DNA of 64,000 nucleotides from Methylobacterium sp. J-068 (GCF_022829445.1 NZ_JAKSXY010000078.1:1-64000), one strand, 5' to 3'; shown: positions 1-8,858, numbered from the stretch's first letter. Notes: a model not told the origin generated them from the sequence alone. Translations and numbers: made by a program.

Positions 1-149
1 GAGGTTGCGCTGGAGCGTGGTCGGCAAGCCATTCACCTGCGTGTTGTGGGCGAGGAACGCGTCGCGGACGCGGGTTCGGGAAGCCCGGACGGGTCGCCGA
101 GACGGGGTTCGTCGGGCGTGACGTTCCCGAACGTCCCGCCCCGCGCGAG
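1..149. repeat. Left arm of a long inverted repeat
   Basis: Bases 1-149 are the reverse complement of 399-547, with position n pairing with 548-n. I compared them base by base and found one mismatch (139 against 409). The arm reaches the window edge, so the repeat may be longer. Within the arm, GACGTTC (120-126) and GAACGTC (129-135) form a small palindrome with a 2-base gap, so each arm also carries an operator-like site. No convincing gene lies in either arm; open frames here translate the same peptide from both arms, which is just the repeat. Confidence 0.9.
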
Positions 150-398
150 CACGCCGTCGGCCCCGGATTGTCGTCGATCCGGCGATCCCGCCTGCATCGG
201 AAGACGCGACGTCGATCGGCAAGAGTAGCCGCTGGATCGAGCCGGTGTTGTTTGGATGAATTCCAATTTCGTCGCGGGTGCTTGCAACGTCGTGGGTCGC
301 GCCATAGGGCGAAGCTTCCGCTTCGTCCGGAACCCGACATGCCGCGCGCCGCCCATCACGCCCGTTCCGCGTCCCGGCCTCTCCCCGGCGGTGCGGCC

Positions 399-547
399 CT
401 CGCGCGGGACGGGACGTTCGGGAACGTCACGCCCGACGAACCCCGTCTCGGCGACCCGTCCGGGCTTCCCGAACCCGCGTCCGCGACGCGTTCCTCGCCC
501 ACAACACGCAGGTGAATGGCTTGCCGACCACGCTCCAGCGCAACCTC
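399..547. repeat. Right arm of a long inverted repeat
   Basis: Inverted copy of 1-149, separated from it by 249 bases (150-398). The spacer holds no recognisable gene. It has a small hairpin at 310-325 (CGAAGC, four-base loop, GCTTCG) and a slightly AT-richer patch near 248-270. The arm ends about 100 bases before the PepSY gene at 649, so the whole structure sits in that gene's upstream region. Confidence 0.9.
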
Positions 548-648
548 CGGACGCCGATCGACCGGACCCGTCTCCCTTCCGGCACCGCCGGCCCACGGGC
601 GCCGGTCGGCGAGCCGTTCCGGGCCCGCGTGAAGGCGGGTGTCGCGCG

Positions 649-1908
649 ATGAAACGCCTTCGCGCCGTCCTGTTCCAGCTGCACTGGCTGCTGGGGCTGG
701 GGGCCGGCCTCGTCCTGGCGGTGGCGGGCGTCACAGGCGCGCTCCTGAGCTACGAGGACGCGATCGGCGAGGCCATCGATGCCGACCTGATCCATGTCGA
801 CCGGCGCTCCGAGGACCTGCTCACGCCGGACGCGCTCCTCGCCCGTTTCCGGAGCCAGCGCCCGGAGGGCGTCGCGAACCTCACGCTCCCCGCCGAGCCC
901 GGCACGGCCGTGATGGCGCGGCTCGCGCGCGATCCGGCCAGCGGCCAGCGTCCGCCTTCGCTCTATCTCGATCCCTATGACGGCACGGTGCGCGGCGCGG
1001 CGCGGACGGAAGAGGCCTTCGCGACCATCCGGCGCCTGCACCGCTGGCTGCTCCTGCCCGGCGACGGCAAGGGCTGGGGCCGGATTCTGACGGGGGTGAG
1101 CACCCTCGTCCTGCTGGTCCTCCTCGGCACCGGTCTCTACCTACGCTGGCCCAAGGTGATGTCCCTGCGGATCTGGCTGAAGCCGCATCTCCGGCAATGG
1201 GGGCGCCCGACCTACTGGTCGCTGCATGCCGTGGCCGGCACCTGGGTGCTGCCGATCTACGTCGTCATCGCGCTCAGCGGCCTGTGGTGGTCCTTCGACT
1301 GGTATCGCGACGCCGCGACCGTCCTCCTCACCGGCGGCGAGAGCGCCGCCCGGGCGGCGGCCGTCCCGATGAGGCCGGCGGCAGGCCAGGAGCGCGGGGC
1401 GGGCGGCGGCAGGGAGGCCGCGCGCGGCGGCGAGGGTGGCGCCGCCAAGCCCGGCCGCGGGGAGGAGGGCCTGGGAGGCCCCGGCGCGCCGCCTCTCGAC
1501 ACCGCCTGGGCGGCGTTCTGCGCGGCGGATGCCGGACACTTCACCCGCGCCACCCTGCTGATGCCGTCGGGCCCCTCCGGTCCCGTCCGCATCCGCTCCG
1601 AGAACCGGAACGGCTGGCGCGACGACACCCGGATCGAGGCGCGCACCGGACGCATCCTCGCCCACGAGGTCGGCGGGGAACGGCCGCTCGGCGCGCGCAT
1701 CGCGGGCAACATGCTCGACCTGCATAGCGGACGCATCTTCGGCCGGCTCGGGCCGCCGGTCTTCCTCCTGGCCGCGCTGCTGATGCCGCTCTTCCTGGTC
1801 ACCGGGTTGCTGCTCTATCTCGGGCGCCGCGCGGCGAAGGCCCGGCGGCGCGCCGGGGCCGCGGCGCCCGTCCGGATCGCGACCTCCGCGATCGGCCCGC
1901 GCGCTTGA
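649..1908 (+). CDS. PepSY-associated transmembrane protein
   Basis: A 419-residue inner-membrane protein of the PepSY/PiuB type, a family linked to iron and siderophore uptake and often proposed to reduce ferric-siderophores. Visible membrane segments lie near residues 8-32, 146-166, 190-215 and 370-392, with the typical N-terminal pattern of an LHW tripeptide followed by a long hydrophobic helix. A Gly/Ala/Arg-rich low-complexity stretch near residues 238-281 interrupts the periplasmic part and is probably disordered. I chose the ATG at 649 because it starts directly at the first membrane helix; the frame is open much further upstream but runs into the inverted repeat. No receptor gene is visible beside it, so any partner lies left of the window. 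Family call is solid; substrate is unknown. Confidence 0.85.
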   Translation: MKRLRAVLFQLHWLLGLGAGLVLAVAGVTGALLSYEDAIGEAIDADLIHVDRRSEDLLTPDALLARFRSQRPEGVANLTLPAEPGTAVMARLARDPASGQRPPSLYLDPYDGTVRGAARTEEAFATIRRLHRWLLLPGDGKGWGRILTGVSTLVLLVLLGTGLYLRWPKVMSLRIWLKPHLRQWGRPTYWSLHAVAGTWVLPIYVVIALSGLWWSFDWYRDAATVLLTGGESAARAAAVPMRPAAGQERGAGGGREAARGGEGGAAKPGRGEEGLGGPGAPPLDTAWAAFCAADAGHFTRATLLMPSGPSGPVRIRSENRNGWRDDTRIEARTGRILAHEVGGERPLGARIAGNMLDLHSGRIFGRLGPPVFLLAALLMPLFLVTGLLLYLGRRAAKARRRAGAAAPVRIATSAIGPRA

Positions 1909-1988
1909 CCCCCTGACCGGTTTTCGACAGGTTCCGCCGCCACAGCACCGCGACCCGTCCATCCGACCCCTGTAACTCCCGAGATCCG

Positions 1989-3002
1989 ATGTCGTCTGGC
2001 GACGAATCCGCCGTCCCGCCCGCCGCATCCGCGCGCGGGCGAGCTTTCACGATCTGCCGCGCGGACGAGCCGGTTCCCCCCGCCATCGCCGGCGCCATCG
2101 CGGCCATCGGAAACTTCGACGGGGTGCATCTCGGTCATCGCGCGCTGATCGCGGCCGTGCGCGAGACGGCGCGCGCGGCCGGGCGCCCCGCCGTGGTGCT
2201 GACCTTCGAGCCGCATCCGCGCGCCTATTTCGCCCCGCACCGACCGATGTTCCGCCTCACCGATGCGGGAGCCAAGGAGATCGTGTTCGCCCATCTCGGC
2301 CTCGACGGGCTGATCGTGCGCCGCTTCGACGCGACGCTGGCGGGCACCGGCGCGCGGGACTTCGTCGAGGGGCTGCTGGTCCGCGACCTCGGCGTGACCG
2401 GCGTCGTGATCGGCCACGACTTCCATTTCGGTCGGGGCCGCGAGGGCACGCCCGCCGTGCTGGCCGGGCTCTGCGCCGAGGCGGCCTTGAGCTGCCGCAT
2501 CATTCCGCCCGTGTCCCTGCACGCGGGGGCCGAGCCGGTCTCGTCGAGCGCGATCCGGGCGGCGCTGGCCGAGGGGGAGGTGGCCCGCGCCAACACGCTC
2601 CTCGGCTATCGCTGGTTCGTCTCGGGCGAGGTCCGCCACGGCGACAAGCGCGGGCGTACCCTCGGCTATCCCACCGCCAACATGGCGCTCAGCGATTGCG
2701 GGCTCGCCCACGGCATCTACGCGGTGCGGGTGCGCCTGCCCGATGGCCGCGTGAAGGGCGGGGTCGCGAGCTACGGCCGCCGCCCGACCTTCGACGACGG
2801 CGCGCCGCTCCTCGAGGTCAACCTGTTCGACTTTTCCGGCGATCTCTACGGCCAGTCCATCGCGGTCGAGGTCCTGGCCTATATCCGGGGCGAGGAGCGC
2901 TTCGCGAGCGCCGAGGCCCTGGTCGCCCGCATGCATCTCGACGCGGCGGAAGCCCGCCGGATCATCGCCGGGGACGCCGTCCCCTCGATGTTCGACGCCT
3001 GA
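1989..3002 (+). CDS. ribF: Bifunctional riboflavin kinase / FAD synthetase
   Basis: Makes FMN from riboflavin and then FAD from FMN, using ATP, in the cytoplasm. The 337-residue length fits bacterial RibF. The N-terminal adenylyltransferase half shows GNFDGVHLGH at residues 41-50, and the ISSTxIR-like substrate loop appears as SSSAIR. The C-terminal flavokinase half begins with RTLGYPTAN, with the PTAN nucleotide and metal site at 228-231. The first 20 or so residues look unstructured, so the start could be slightly further in. It converges with the YcgN-like gene, with only six bases between the stops. No FMN riboswitch is visible in the 80 bases upstream. Confidence 0.96.
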   Translation: MSSGDESAVPPAASARGRAFTICRADEPVPPAIAGAIAAIGNFDGVHLGHRALIAAVRETARAAGRPAVVLTFEPHPRAYFAPHRPMFRLTDAGAKEIVFAHLGLDGLIVRRFDATLAGTGARDFVEGLLVRDLGVTGVVIGHDFHFGRGREGTPAVLAGLCAEAALSCRIIPPVSLHAGAEPVSSSAIRAALAEGEVARANTLLGYRWFVSGEVRHGDKRGRTLGYPTANMALSDCGLAHGIYAVRVRLPDGRVKGGVASYGRRPTFDDGAPLLEVNLFDFSGDLYGQSIAVEVLAYIRGEERFASAEALVARMHLDAAEARRIIAGDAVPSMFDA

Positions 3003-3008
3003 CGCGGC

Positions 3009-3584
3009 TCACGCCTCGTCGTCCTCGGTCTCGGGCGTGCGGTTGGGCCAGGTCACGATCCGGTCGAGGAGTTCGTCGGCCGTGAATTCCTCCTCGTTGC
3101 CGGAGACCCGGCCGCGCACCGAGATGCCGGCCTCGTGCACGCTGGCGGCGCGGCCCGACACGAGGGGATGCCAGTCGTAGAGGTCGTGCCCCTCGCGCAC
3201 CAGCCGATAGGCGCAGGTCGGCGGCAGCCACGGGATGGTGCGCACCGCCTCGGGCGTCAGGCGCACGCAATCGGGCACCCGCTTCTGGCGCCTCGGATAG
3301 TCGCGGCAGCGGCAGCCATGTCCGTCGAGGAGCGTGCAGCCCACGTCGGTGTGATAGACCTCCGCCGTGTCCTCGTCCTCGAGCTTGAGCAGGCAGCAGC
3401 GGCCGCAGCCGTCGCACAGGCTCTCCCACTCGGCGGGCGACATCGCCTCCAGGCTCTTCGTGCGCCAGAACGCCTCGACGGAGGGCGCGGGACCGGTCGC
3501 GCGACGCGGGGGCGGCGGAGACGGTTCGGTGAGGGCGCGCGGCGTCGGAGAACGCGCGGCCGAGCGGTCCCGCATCGGGAACAC
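3009..3584 (-). CDS. YcgN/UPF0260 family cysteine-cluster protein
   Basis: A 191-residue member of the YcgN (UPF0260) family, which carries a CxxCxxCC cluster of the type thought to bind zinc or an iron-sulfur centre; the function is unknown. Visible features are [18 protein letters not shown] near residues 53-70, a second cysteine pair in [16 protein letters not shown], and the family's conserved CAYRLVREG near the C-terminal third. The first 35 residues are Pro/Arg-rich and probably not conserved, so the true start may be internal. It converges with ribF. The 287 bases upstream are shared with the divergent PBP1A gene. Confidence 0.85.
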   Translation of the reverse strand: MFPMRDRSAARSPTPRALTEPSPPPPRRATGPAPSVEAFWRTKSLEAMSPAEWESLCDGCGRCCLLKLEDEDTAEVYHTDVGCTLLDGHGCRCRDYPRRQKRVPDCVRLTPEAVRTIPWLPPTCAYRLVREGHDLYDWHPLVSGRAASVHEAGISVRGRVSGNEEEFTADELLDRIVTWPNRTPETEDDEA

Positions 3585-3871
3585 CTTGGGCTGGGAGCGG
3601 CGAAAAATCCGGGTGATCCGCCCCTGTGCCGCAACGCGCCGCGCGGAGCAAGCGCCGCGCGCCGGGCTCGGGCAAGAAAGTCAACCCGGCCGCGTCACCG
3701 GCCCGCCCCAATCCGGCGTCAAGGTTAAGATCAGGTTAGGGCGTGCGACGGCGGGACGCTTCCCGTACGACGGACTTTCCCTCGACGGAACCTCGCGGCG
3801 GAACGCGGGGCTTGTTAGGATTGGCAGGCACGGCGACGGGCCGGATCCGGGTGCTCAAGGACTGAACACAG

Positions 3872-6103
3872 GTGCGCCTGCCCAAAGCGACCTCGCTCAC
3901 CACGCGCATCAAGCGCGCCGCCCTCGGCTTCGACGCCTGGGTGAACGCGAGCCTGTACGATGGCGGCCGCTCGGCCGGGGAGACCTACGAGCGCTTCCAG
4001 GAGCGCATGAACGTCTTCTCGGTGCGCGGCTGGAAGCGCGTCGCCCTCGACCTGGCCAGCGAGGGGGTGACGATCGGCACGGCCGGCGCCGTGCTGATGC
4101 TGGCCCTGGCGCAATCGGCCTTCAACCTGACCAGCGACAACTGGCTCAAGGCCCAGGACCTCGCGGTCACGTTCCTCGACCGCTACGGCACCGAGGTCGG
4201 CCGGCGCGGCATCAAGCACGACGACTCGCTCAAGCTCGACGACTTCCCCGACATCATGATCAAGGCCCTGGTCTCCACGGAGGACCGGCGCTTCTACGAG
4301 CATTGGGGCATCGACCCCATCGGCACGGCGCGCGCCCTGGTCTCGAATTCGCGCGGCGGCGGCAACACCCAGGGCGGCTCGTCGATCACGCAGCAGCTCG
4401 CCAAGAACCTGTTCCTGACGAACGAGCGCTCGATCGAGCGCAAGATCAACGAGGCCTTCCTGGCGCTCTGGCTGGAGAGCCACCTCACCAAGAACGAGAT
4501 CCTGAAGCTCTACCTCGACCGCGCCTATATGGGCGGCGGCACCTTCGGCGCCGTGGCGGCGGCGGATTATTATTTCGGCAAGCCGCTCAAGGACATCAGC
4601 CTCGCCGAGGCCGCGATGCTGGCCGGCCTGTTCAAGGCGCCGACGAAGTACGCCCCCCACGTCAACCTGCCGGCGGCGCGCGCCCGCGCGGCCGACGTGC
4701 TGCACAACATGGTGGAGGCCGGCTTCGTCACGGAAGGGCAGATCCAGACGGCCTTGCGCAACCCCGCCACCCCGGTGACGCGGACCCGCGACATCACGGC
4801 GGACTACTACCTCGACTGGGCCTTCGGCGAGATCAAGCAGATGGCCGATGCGGGCCGCTTCCGCAGCGACCGCGTGCTGACCGTCAAGACGCCCCTCGAC
4901 CTCACGATCCAGCGCCGGGCCGACGAGGTGGTGCAGGGCACCCTGCGCCGCTTCGGCGACCAGTACGAGGTCGACGAGGCCGCGATGGTGATCCTCGATC
5001 CCGACGGCGCGCTGCGGGCCATGGTCGGCGGCGCCGATTACGGCGAGAGCCAGTTCAACCGCGCCACCGACGCGCTGCGCCAGCCCGGTTCGTCGTTCAA
5101 GCCCTACGTCTACGCCGCGGGCCTGGCCGCCGGCCTGTACCGGCCCGACACCCGCGTGGTCGACCGGCCGGTCTGCATCGGCAACTGGTGCCCGCAGAAT
5201 TACGGGCGCTCGTTCTCCGGCGCCACCACCCTCACGGTGGCGGTGGCCAAATCCATCAACACCATCCCGATCCAGGTCTCGATCGCGCTGGGCAAGGCCA
5301 TGGGCATCTCCCACGAGGCCCGGGCGGCGGCGGCCGGGCGCAAGAAGATCATCGAGACGGCGCATGCCATGGGCATCACCACGCAGCTGACCGATTCCGT
5401 CTCGCTGCCCATCGGCTCGGCCGAGGTGAACGTCATCGATCAGGCCGCCGGCTACGCGGTGTTCGCCAACGGGGGTCGCAGGGCCAAGCCCTACGCCGCG
5501 ATGGAGGTGAAGAACTCGTCCGGCGAGGTCATCTACCGCCACGCCGACGAGCGGGTGGATCAGGTGCTCTCGACCCAGGTGGTCGCGGACATGAACTACA
5601 TGCTGACCAAGGTCGTCGAGGAAGGCACCGGAAAGCGCGCGGCGCTGGAGGGCATCAAGGTGGCGGGCAAATCCGGCACCACGAACGCCTATCGCGACGC
5701 CTGGTTCGTCGGCTACACGGGCAATTACGTCGGCGCCGTCTGGTTCGGCAACGACGACCACACCTCCACCAACAAGATGACCGGCGGCTCCCTGCCCGCC
5801 ATGACCTGGCACGACGTCATGGAAGTCGCCCATCAGGGCATCGAGCTGAAGCCGATGCCGGGCCTGAAGGATCCGGGCCGCGCGGTGGCGCAGGCCGGTC
5901 CGAGCGCGGCGCCCGTCAACGCGGCGGCGAGCGCCGCCGGCAAACTCTCGCGGCGCTCCTTCGAGGTCATCGGCAGCATGAACGGCCTGTTCCGGACCGT
6001 GGAGAAGGCCTCCGAGAAGACCTCCGGCCTCCGGCCCGTGGGGGCACCGGGCGACGTCGCGGAGGGCGCCCGCCCCGTCGGCGGCCGCATCGGCATTCCG
6101 TAG
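3872..6103 (+). CDS. mrcA: Penicillin-binding protein 1A
   Basis: A class A penicillin-binding protein that polymerises lipid II and cross-links peptidoglycan at the outer face of the inner membrane. The 743 residues show a cytoplasmic N-terminus, one membrane helix near 68-86, a GT51 glycosyltransferase domain with catalytic Glu137 in TEDRRF and the QGGSSITQQLAKN motif at 167-179, then a transpeptidase domain with SSFK at 407-410, SIN at 461-463 and KSGT at 600-603. All catalytic motifs are intact. The GTG at 3872 is the first in-frame start that leaves a normal basic N-terminus. Two small membrane-anchored DUF genes follow 9 bases later on the same strand, which suggests one transcription unit. 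Confidence 0.94.
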   Translation: MRLPKATSLTTRIKRAALGFDAWVNASLYDGGRSAGETYERFQERMNVFSVRGWKRVALDLASEGVTIGTAGAVLMLALAQSAFNLTSDNWLKAQDLAVTFLDRYGTEVGRRGIKHDDSLKLDDFPDIMIKALVSTEDRRFYEHWGIDPIGTARALVSNSRGGGNTQGGSSITQQLAKNLFLTNERSIERKINEAFLALWLESHLTKNEILKLYLDRAYMGGGTFGAVAAADYYFGKPLKDISLAEAAMLAGLFKAPTKYAPHVNLPAARARAADVLHNMVEAGFVTEGQIQTALRNPATPVTRTRDITADYYLDWAFGEIKQMADAGRFRSDRVLTVKTPLDLTIQRRADEVVQGTLRRFGDQYEVDEAAMVILDPDGALRAMVGGADYGESQFNRATDALRQPGSSFKPYVYAAGLAAGLYRPDTRVVDRPVCIGNWCPQNYGRSFSGATTLTVAVAKSINTIPIQVSIALGKAMGISHEARAAAAGRKKIIETAHAMGITTQLTDSVSLPIGSAEVNVIDQAAGYAVFANGGRRAKPYAAMEVKNSSGEVIYRHADERVDQVLSTQVVADMNYMLTKVVEEGTGKRAALEGIKVAGKSGTTNAYRDAWFVGYTGNYVGAVWFGNDDHTSTNKMTGGSLPAMTWHDVMEVAHQGIELKPMPGLKDPGRAVAQAGPSAAPVNAAASAAGKLSRRSFEVIGSMNGLFRTVEKASEKTSGLRPVGAPGDVAEGARPVGGRIGIP

Positions 6104-6112
6104 CCGGCATCC

Positions 6113-6844
6113 ATGCGCATGACCTTGGCCGAGACGGTGGCGCGGCTGCGCCCGGTCCAGACCCGACCCGCCTCATCCGAGGCGCGGCGCTCCGGTGCCG
6201 CGCCGCCGGGCCGAGCCGGGCAGCGGGTGGCCGGCGCGTTCCGGGGGGCGATCCGGCGCGCCTCGACCGTGACCCTGGTCCTCTATGCCCTGGCGCTCGG
6301 CGCCGGAATCGGGCTCCTCACCGCCGATTACGCCACGCGGGGCGGCTATCCCTTCGGCGGCGTGCGCGTGGGGGCCTGGACGGCCTGGCCGAAGGTCGGA
6401 TCGCTCGGGGCCGATCCCTATGCCCGCGCGGTCAACGCCCGGCGGGGCGAGATTCCCCTGACCATCGGCGAGGGGATGCTGCTCACCGCCGACCAGGACG
6501 ATGCCGGCCGGGCGCTCGACGCCGCCTGCACCTACGCGGTGGCGGGGGTGACGCCGCCCGCCCGGGCCTGGACCGTGACGGTGGCCGGGCGCGGCGCCCG
6601 GGAACCGGGGCCGGCGCCGATGCGCGAGGGCTTCACCGCCACCGAGATCCTGCGGGAGACCGACGGGCGCTTCGTGATCACGCTCTCGCCCGAGGTCCAG
6701 TCCGGCAACTGGCTGCCGATGCCGCGCGCGCGCGGCCCCGTGCGCCTGGCGCTGCGCCTCTACGACACGCCCGTGGCGGCCAGCGCCGGCAACCTCGACC
6801 GCTCGGCCGTCCCGGCCATCACCCGTGGGGCCTGCGCCGCATGA
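6113..6844 (+). CDS. DUF1214 domain protein, membrane-anchored
   Basis: A 243-residue protein with one membrane helix near residues 54-74 and a C-terminal DUF1214 region, recognised by SGNWLPMP followed by LRLYDTP. In many bacteria DUF1254 and DUF1214 are fused in one secreted protein; here they are two adjacent anchored proteins, and the next gene overlaps this stop by four bases (ATGA), which points to translational coupling. The biochemical role is unknown. Position behind PBP1A suggests an envelope role, but that is inference. Confidence 0.8.
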   Translation: MRMTLAETVARLRPVQTRPASSEARRSGAAPPGRAGQRVAGAFRGAIRRASTVTLVLYALALGAGIGLLTADYATRGGYPFGGVRVGAWTAWPKVGSLGADPYARAVNARRGEIPLTIGEGMLLTADQDDAGRALDAACTYAVAGVTPPARAWTVTVAGRGAREPGPAPMREGFTATEILRETDGRFVITLSPEVQSGNWLPMPRARGPVRLALRLYDTPVAASAGNLDRSAVPAITRGACAA

Positions 6845-7440
6845 GCCCGCGCGGACGTTTTCTCGTGGCGACCCTGTCGGGGCTGGTGCTCGCCGGCCTC
6901 GTCCACGTGGTCGTGGTCTTGTCGATCCCGCGCCTGTCGGAAACCGACGCCCTGTCGCGGGCGCGCTCCAGCGAGGCGCTCGATCATCCCATGCCGGTCA
7001 ACACCGTCGCGGCCGGCGACGCGCCGGCCACGGCCGAGGCCTGGCTGCCGATTCCCGACCCTTCGGTGGCGGTGGGGCTCTGCGCCTACGACCTCGCTGA
7101 CGGCCCGATGCGCGTTTCCGCCCGCACCGGACCCCTGATGATGTCGCTCGCGGTGCATGGCCGCCGGGGCGCCTTCTACGCGGTGACCGATCAGGCGGCG
7201 GTGCGCGGCGCCCTCGACCTCGTTGTGCTCACCCGCGCCCAGTACGACGAGGCGCTCGCCAACGCGGACGAGGACGAGGTCAGCCACGACGTCCGCATCG
7301 TCGCGCCCGATTCCAAGGGCTACGTGGTGGTGCGGGTGATCGCGGCGCTGCCGAGCCAGCGCCCGGCCGCCGATGCGGCGGTCCAGGCGGTGTCCTGCAC
7401 GGTGGACAGCCCGGCCGAGGATGCGAAGCCGGGCGGCTGA
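6841..7440 (+). CDS. DUF1254 domain protein, membrane-anchored
   Basis: A 199-residue protein with a single N-terminal membrane helix (about residues 7-28) and a periplasmic DUF1254-type region containing LVVLTRAQYDE and VRIVAPDSKGYVVVR. The ATG at 6841 overlaps the stop of the DUF1214 gene, so the two are likely co-translated and may form a complex equivalent to the fused DUF1254-DUF1214 proteins found elsewhere. Much longer open frames cover this strand, but they run through PBP1A out of frame. Function unknown. Confidence 0.8.
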   Translation: MSPRGRFLVATLSGLVLAGLVHVVVVLSIPRLSETDALSRARSSEALDHPMPVNTVAAGDAPATAEAWLPIPDPSVAVGLCAYDLADGPMRVSARTGPLMMSLAVHGRRGAFYAVTDQAAVRGALDLVVLTRAQYDEALANADEDEVSHDVRIVAPDSKGYVVVRVIAALPSQRPAADAAVQAVSCTVDSPAEDAKPGG

Positions 7441-7461
7441 GCGCGAGGCCTAGCCGCGATG

Positions 7462-7501
7462 TTTGGCCAGCCTCAATATTTGGCCAGCCTCAATATTTGG
7501 C
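7462..7501. repeat. 17-base tandem repeat between convergent genes
   Basis: The unit TTTGGCCAGCCTCAATA occurs twice in full (7462-7478, 7479-7495), followed by six bases of a third copy. It lies between the convergent DUF1254 and lipoprotein genes and overlaps the last codons and stop of the lipoprotein. Confidence 0.9.
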
Positions 7502-8278
7502 GATGACGGGCTGCGATGCGGCCGCCGCCACCTCGACCTCCGGCACGAGGCCGCAGCGGGCCTCCGCTTCCGGCGGCACCAGCGGATCGAGGATGGGGCG
7601 CCGGCCGTCGAGGGCCGCCAGGGTGCGCTCCACCTGCACGGCCTCCGGGCCGGGGGCTTCGACGAGGAGGTGCTCCAGGGCGTAACGGTAGCCCGCCGCC
7701 CGCAGGCCCGTCTCGAGGCGGACCCAGGCGATCAGGCAGCGGTTCTCGGCCACCCGCATGGCGGCATGGCGCACGTCGCGGTCGTCGAGCGTCTTGACGA
7801 AGGGCAGGCTGCGCAGGCGCAGGGCATCGGCCTCCTTCACCCGCGCCGCGACGGCGGCGAATTGCGGGATCAGGCGGGCATCCGTGCCGATGTCTTCCGA
7901 CAGCCGGCGATAGCGCGAGACGGGCGAGCGGAACGCCTCCGCCATCAGCGTGTCGTGGTAGGCGGCGGGATCGTTCGGCCGCCAGTTCGGCGGCAGCAGG
8001 CGGGTCCGGGTGAGGTTGGCGAGCGCATCGGTGAAGGCGTCCCGGCCGGCCGCCGGCATCAGGAAGCGCCAGGCCCGGTCGCGCAGGCCGCGCTCGTCAT
8101 CCGTGTAGGGGAAGGCCGAGGCCGGCTCGTCGCGCTCGCGCGCGGCCAGGGTCCCGGTGGTCTCGACGAGGCCGTTCCAGGCGTTCGCCTTGGGGCGCCC
8201 GAAATCCCCCTCCTGGGCACAGCCGACCAGCAGCGCCAGCAGCGCGAGGGAGAGCGGGCCGGCGCGACGCGACGGCAT
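7490..8278 (-). CDS. Hypothetical lipoprotein
   Basis: A 262-residue predicted lipoprotein of unknown function. A basic N-terminus is followed by a short hydrophobic run ending in the lipobox LVGC, so the mature protein would start at Cys20 and be lipidated. The mature part is rich in Arg, Ala and Leu, looks largely helical, and I recognise no domain. I chose the internal ATG at 8278 rather than the upstream one at 8314 because it gives a standard-length signal; neither has a strong ribosome binding site. The last residues (VIAKY) and the stop come from the edge of the 17-base tandem repeat. Confidence 0.7.
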   Translation of the reverse strand: MPSRRAGPLSLALLALLVGCAQEGDFGRPKANAWNGLVETTGTLAARERDEPASAFPYTDDERGLRDRAWRFLMPAAGRDAFTDALANLTRTRLLPPNWRPNDPAAYHDTLMAEAFRSPVSRYRRLSEDIGTDARLIPQFAAVAARVKEADALRLRSLPFVKTLDDRDVRHAAMRVAENRCLIAWVRLETGLRAAGYRYALEHLLVEAPGPEAVQVERTLAALDGRRPILDPLVPPEAEARCGLVPEVEVAAAASQPVIAKY

Positions 8279-8334
8279 GGCGCGTGGACGCGCGGTTCGG
8301 GACAGGGGCGACATCCGTGCGGGCGCGGATCGGA

Positions 8335-8547
8335 TCAGGAGCGGCGGCGCAGGCGCGGCGCGGACGCGTCCGTCTCCAGCATGCGTTCGTAGCGGATGCC
8401 GGTGAAGAGCAGAATGGCGCCGCGCGGGGCGTCCTCGTCCGGGCGCCGGAAGCGGCGGCCGGTGGCGGGAAACGTCACGACGGTGGCCGTCTGACGCTCC
8501 GGGGGGCGCTCGACGCCTCCCGTCTGGTGCGATCTGTCAGGCTTCAT
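8335..8547 (-). CDS. Small hypothetical protein
   Basis: A 70-residue basic protein with no recognised domain. The start at 8547 has a good ribosome binding site (GGAAG, about 7 bases upstream); in-frame starts at 8568 and 8592 would add 7 or 15 residues. It contains GAILLFTGIRYER, a short hydrophobic and aromatic segment flanked by very polar sequence. It ends 56 bases from the start of the lipoprotein gene on the same strand, so the two could be co-transcribed. Whether it is translated is uncertain. Confidence 0.5.
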   Translation of the reverse strand: MKPDRSHQTGGVERPPERQTATVVTFPATGRRFRRPDEDAPRGAILLFTGIRYERMLETDASAPRLRRRS

Positions 8548-8827
8548 CGGCAGTTCTTCCGATCCCATTCGTCCTCTGAGGCGATCCGTCACCGGGGCTC
8601 GCCGCCCCCACCTCCGGGCCGTACCGGCGTGGCGGGGGAGCCATCGGAGATCAGCACGGGGTGGTTAACGGATTGTTGCACCGAGGCGTCCGCTGCCGTG
8701 TTCGAGGGGGCCGGCGACGGGCTCGGACCCGGCGTGTCATTCGTGCCACGGCGCGCCGCAAACGGGCTGGCTCGCGTTTTGCATCATGCATAACCGCCCA
8801 TGGCGGGCATTTCCTCCCTTGCACTCG

Positions 8828-8858
8828 GCCCCGCTCGCCCTGCGAGCGGGGCTTTTTT
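8828..8858 (+). terminator. Orphan intrinsic terminator; possible small RNA 3' end
   Basis: A perfect 10-base-pair stem GCCCCGCTCG / CGAGCGGGGC (8828-8837, 8843-8852) with a 5-base loop is followed by six T residues, a textbook Rho-independent terminator for the plus strand. No plus-strand protein gene lies between 7441 and 9061. A second hairpin (CCGCC, CAT, GGCGG) lies a little upstream near 8793-8805. Together they look like the 3' half of a small RNA, or the end of an unannotated short transcript. The rest of the 8593-9061 gap shows no gene I can support. Confidence 0.7.

Noticed and set aside
3367..6840. Long plus-strand frame over PBP1A
   Set aside because: Only its end (from 6841) is a real gene, the DUF1254 protein; the rest is an out-of-frame shadow of PBP1A.
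7463..8392. 309-codon plus-strand frame
   Set aside because: Antisense to the lipoprotein gene, starts in the tandem repeat, Arg/Gly/Gln-rich and without ribosome binding site.
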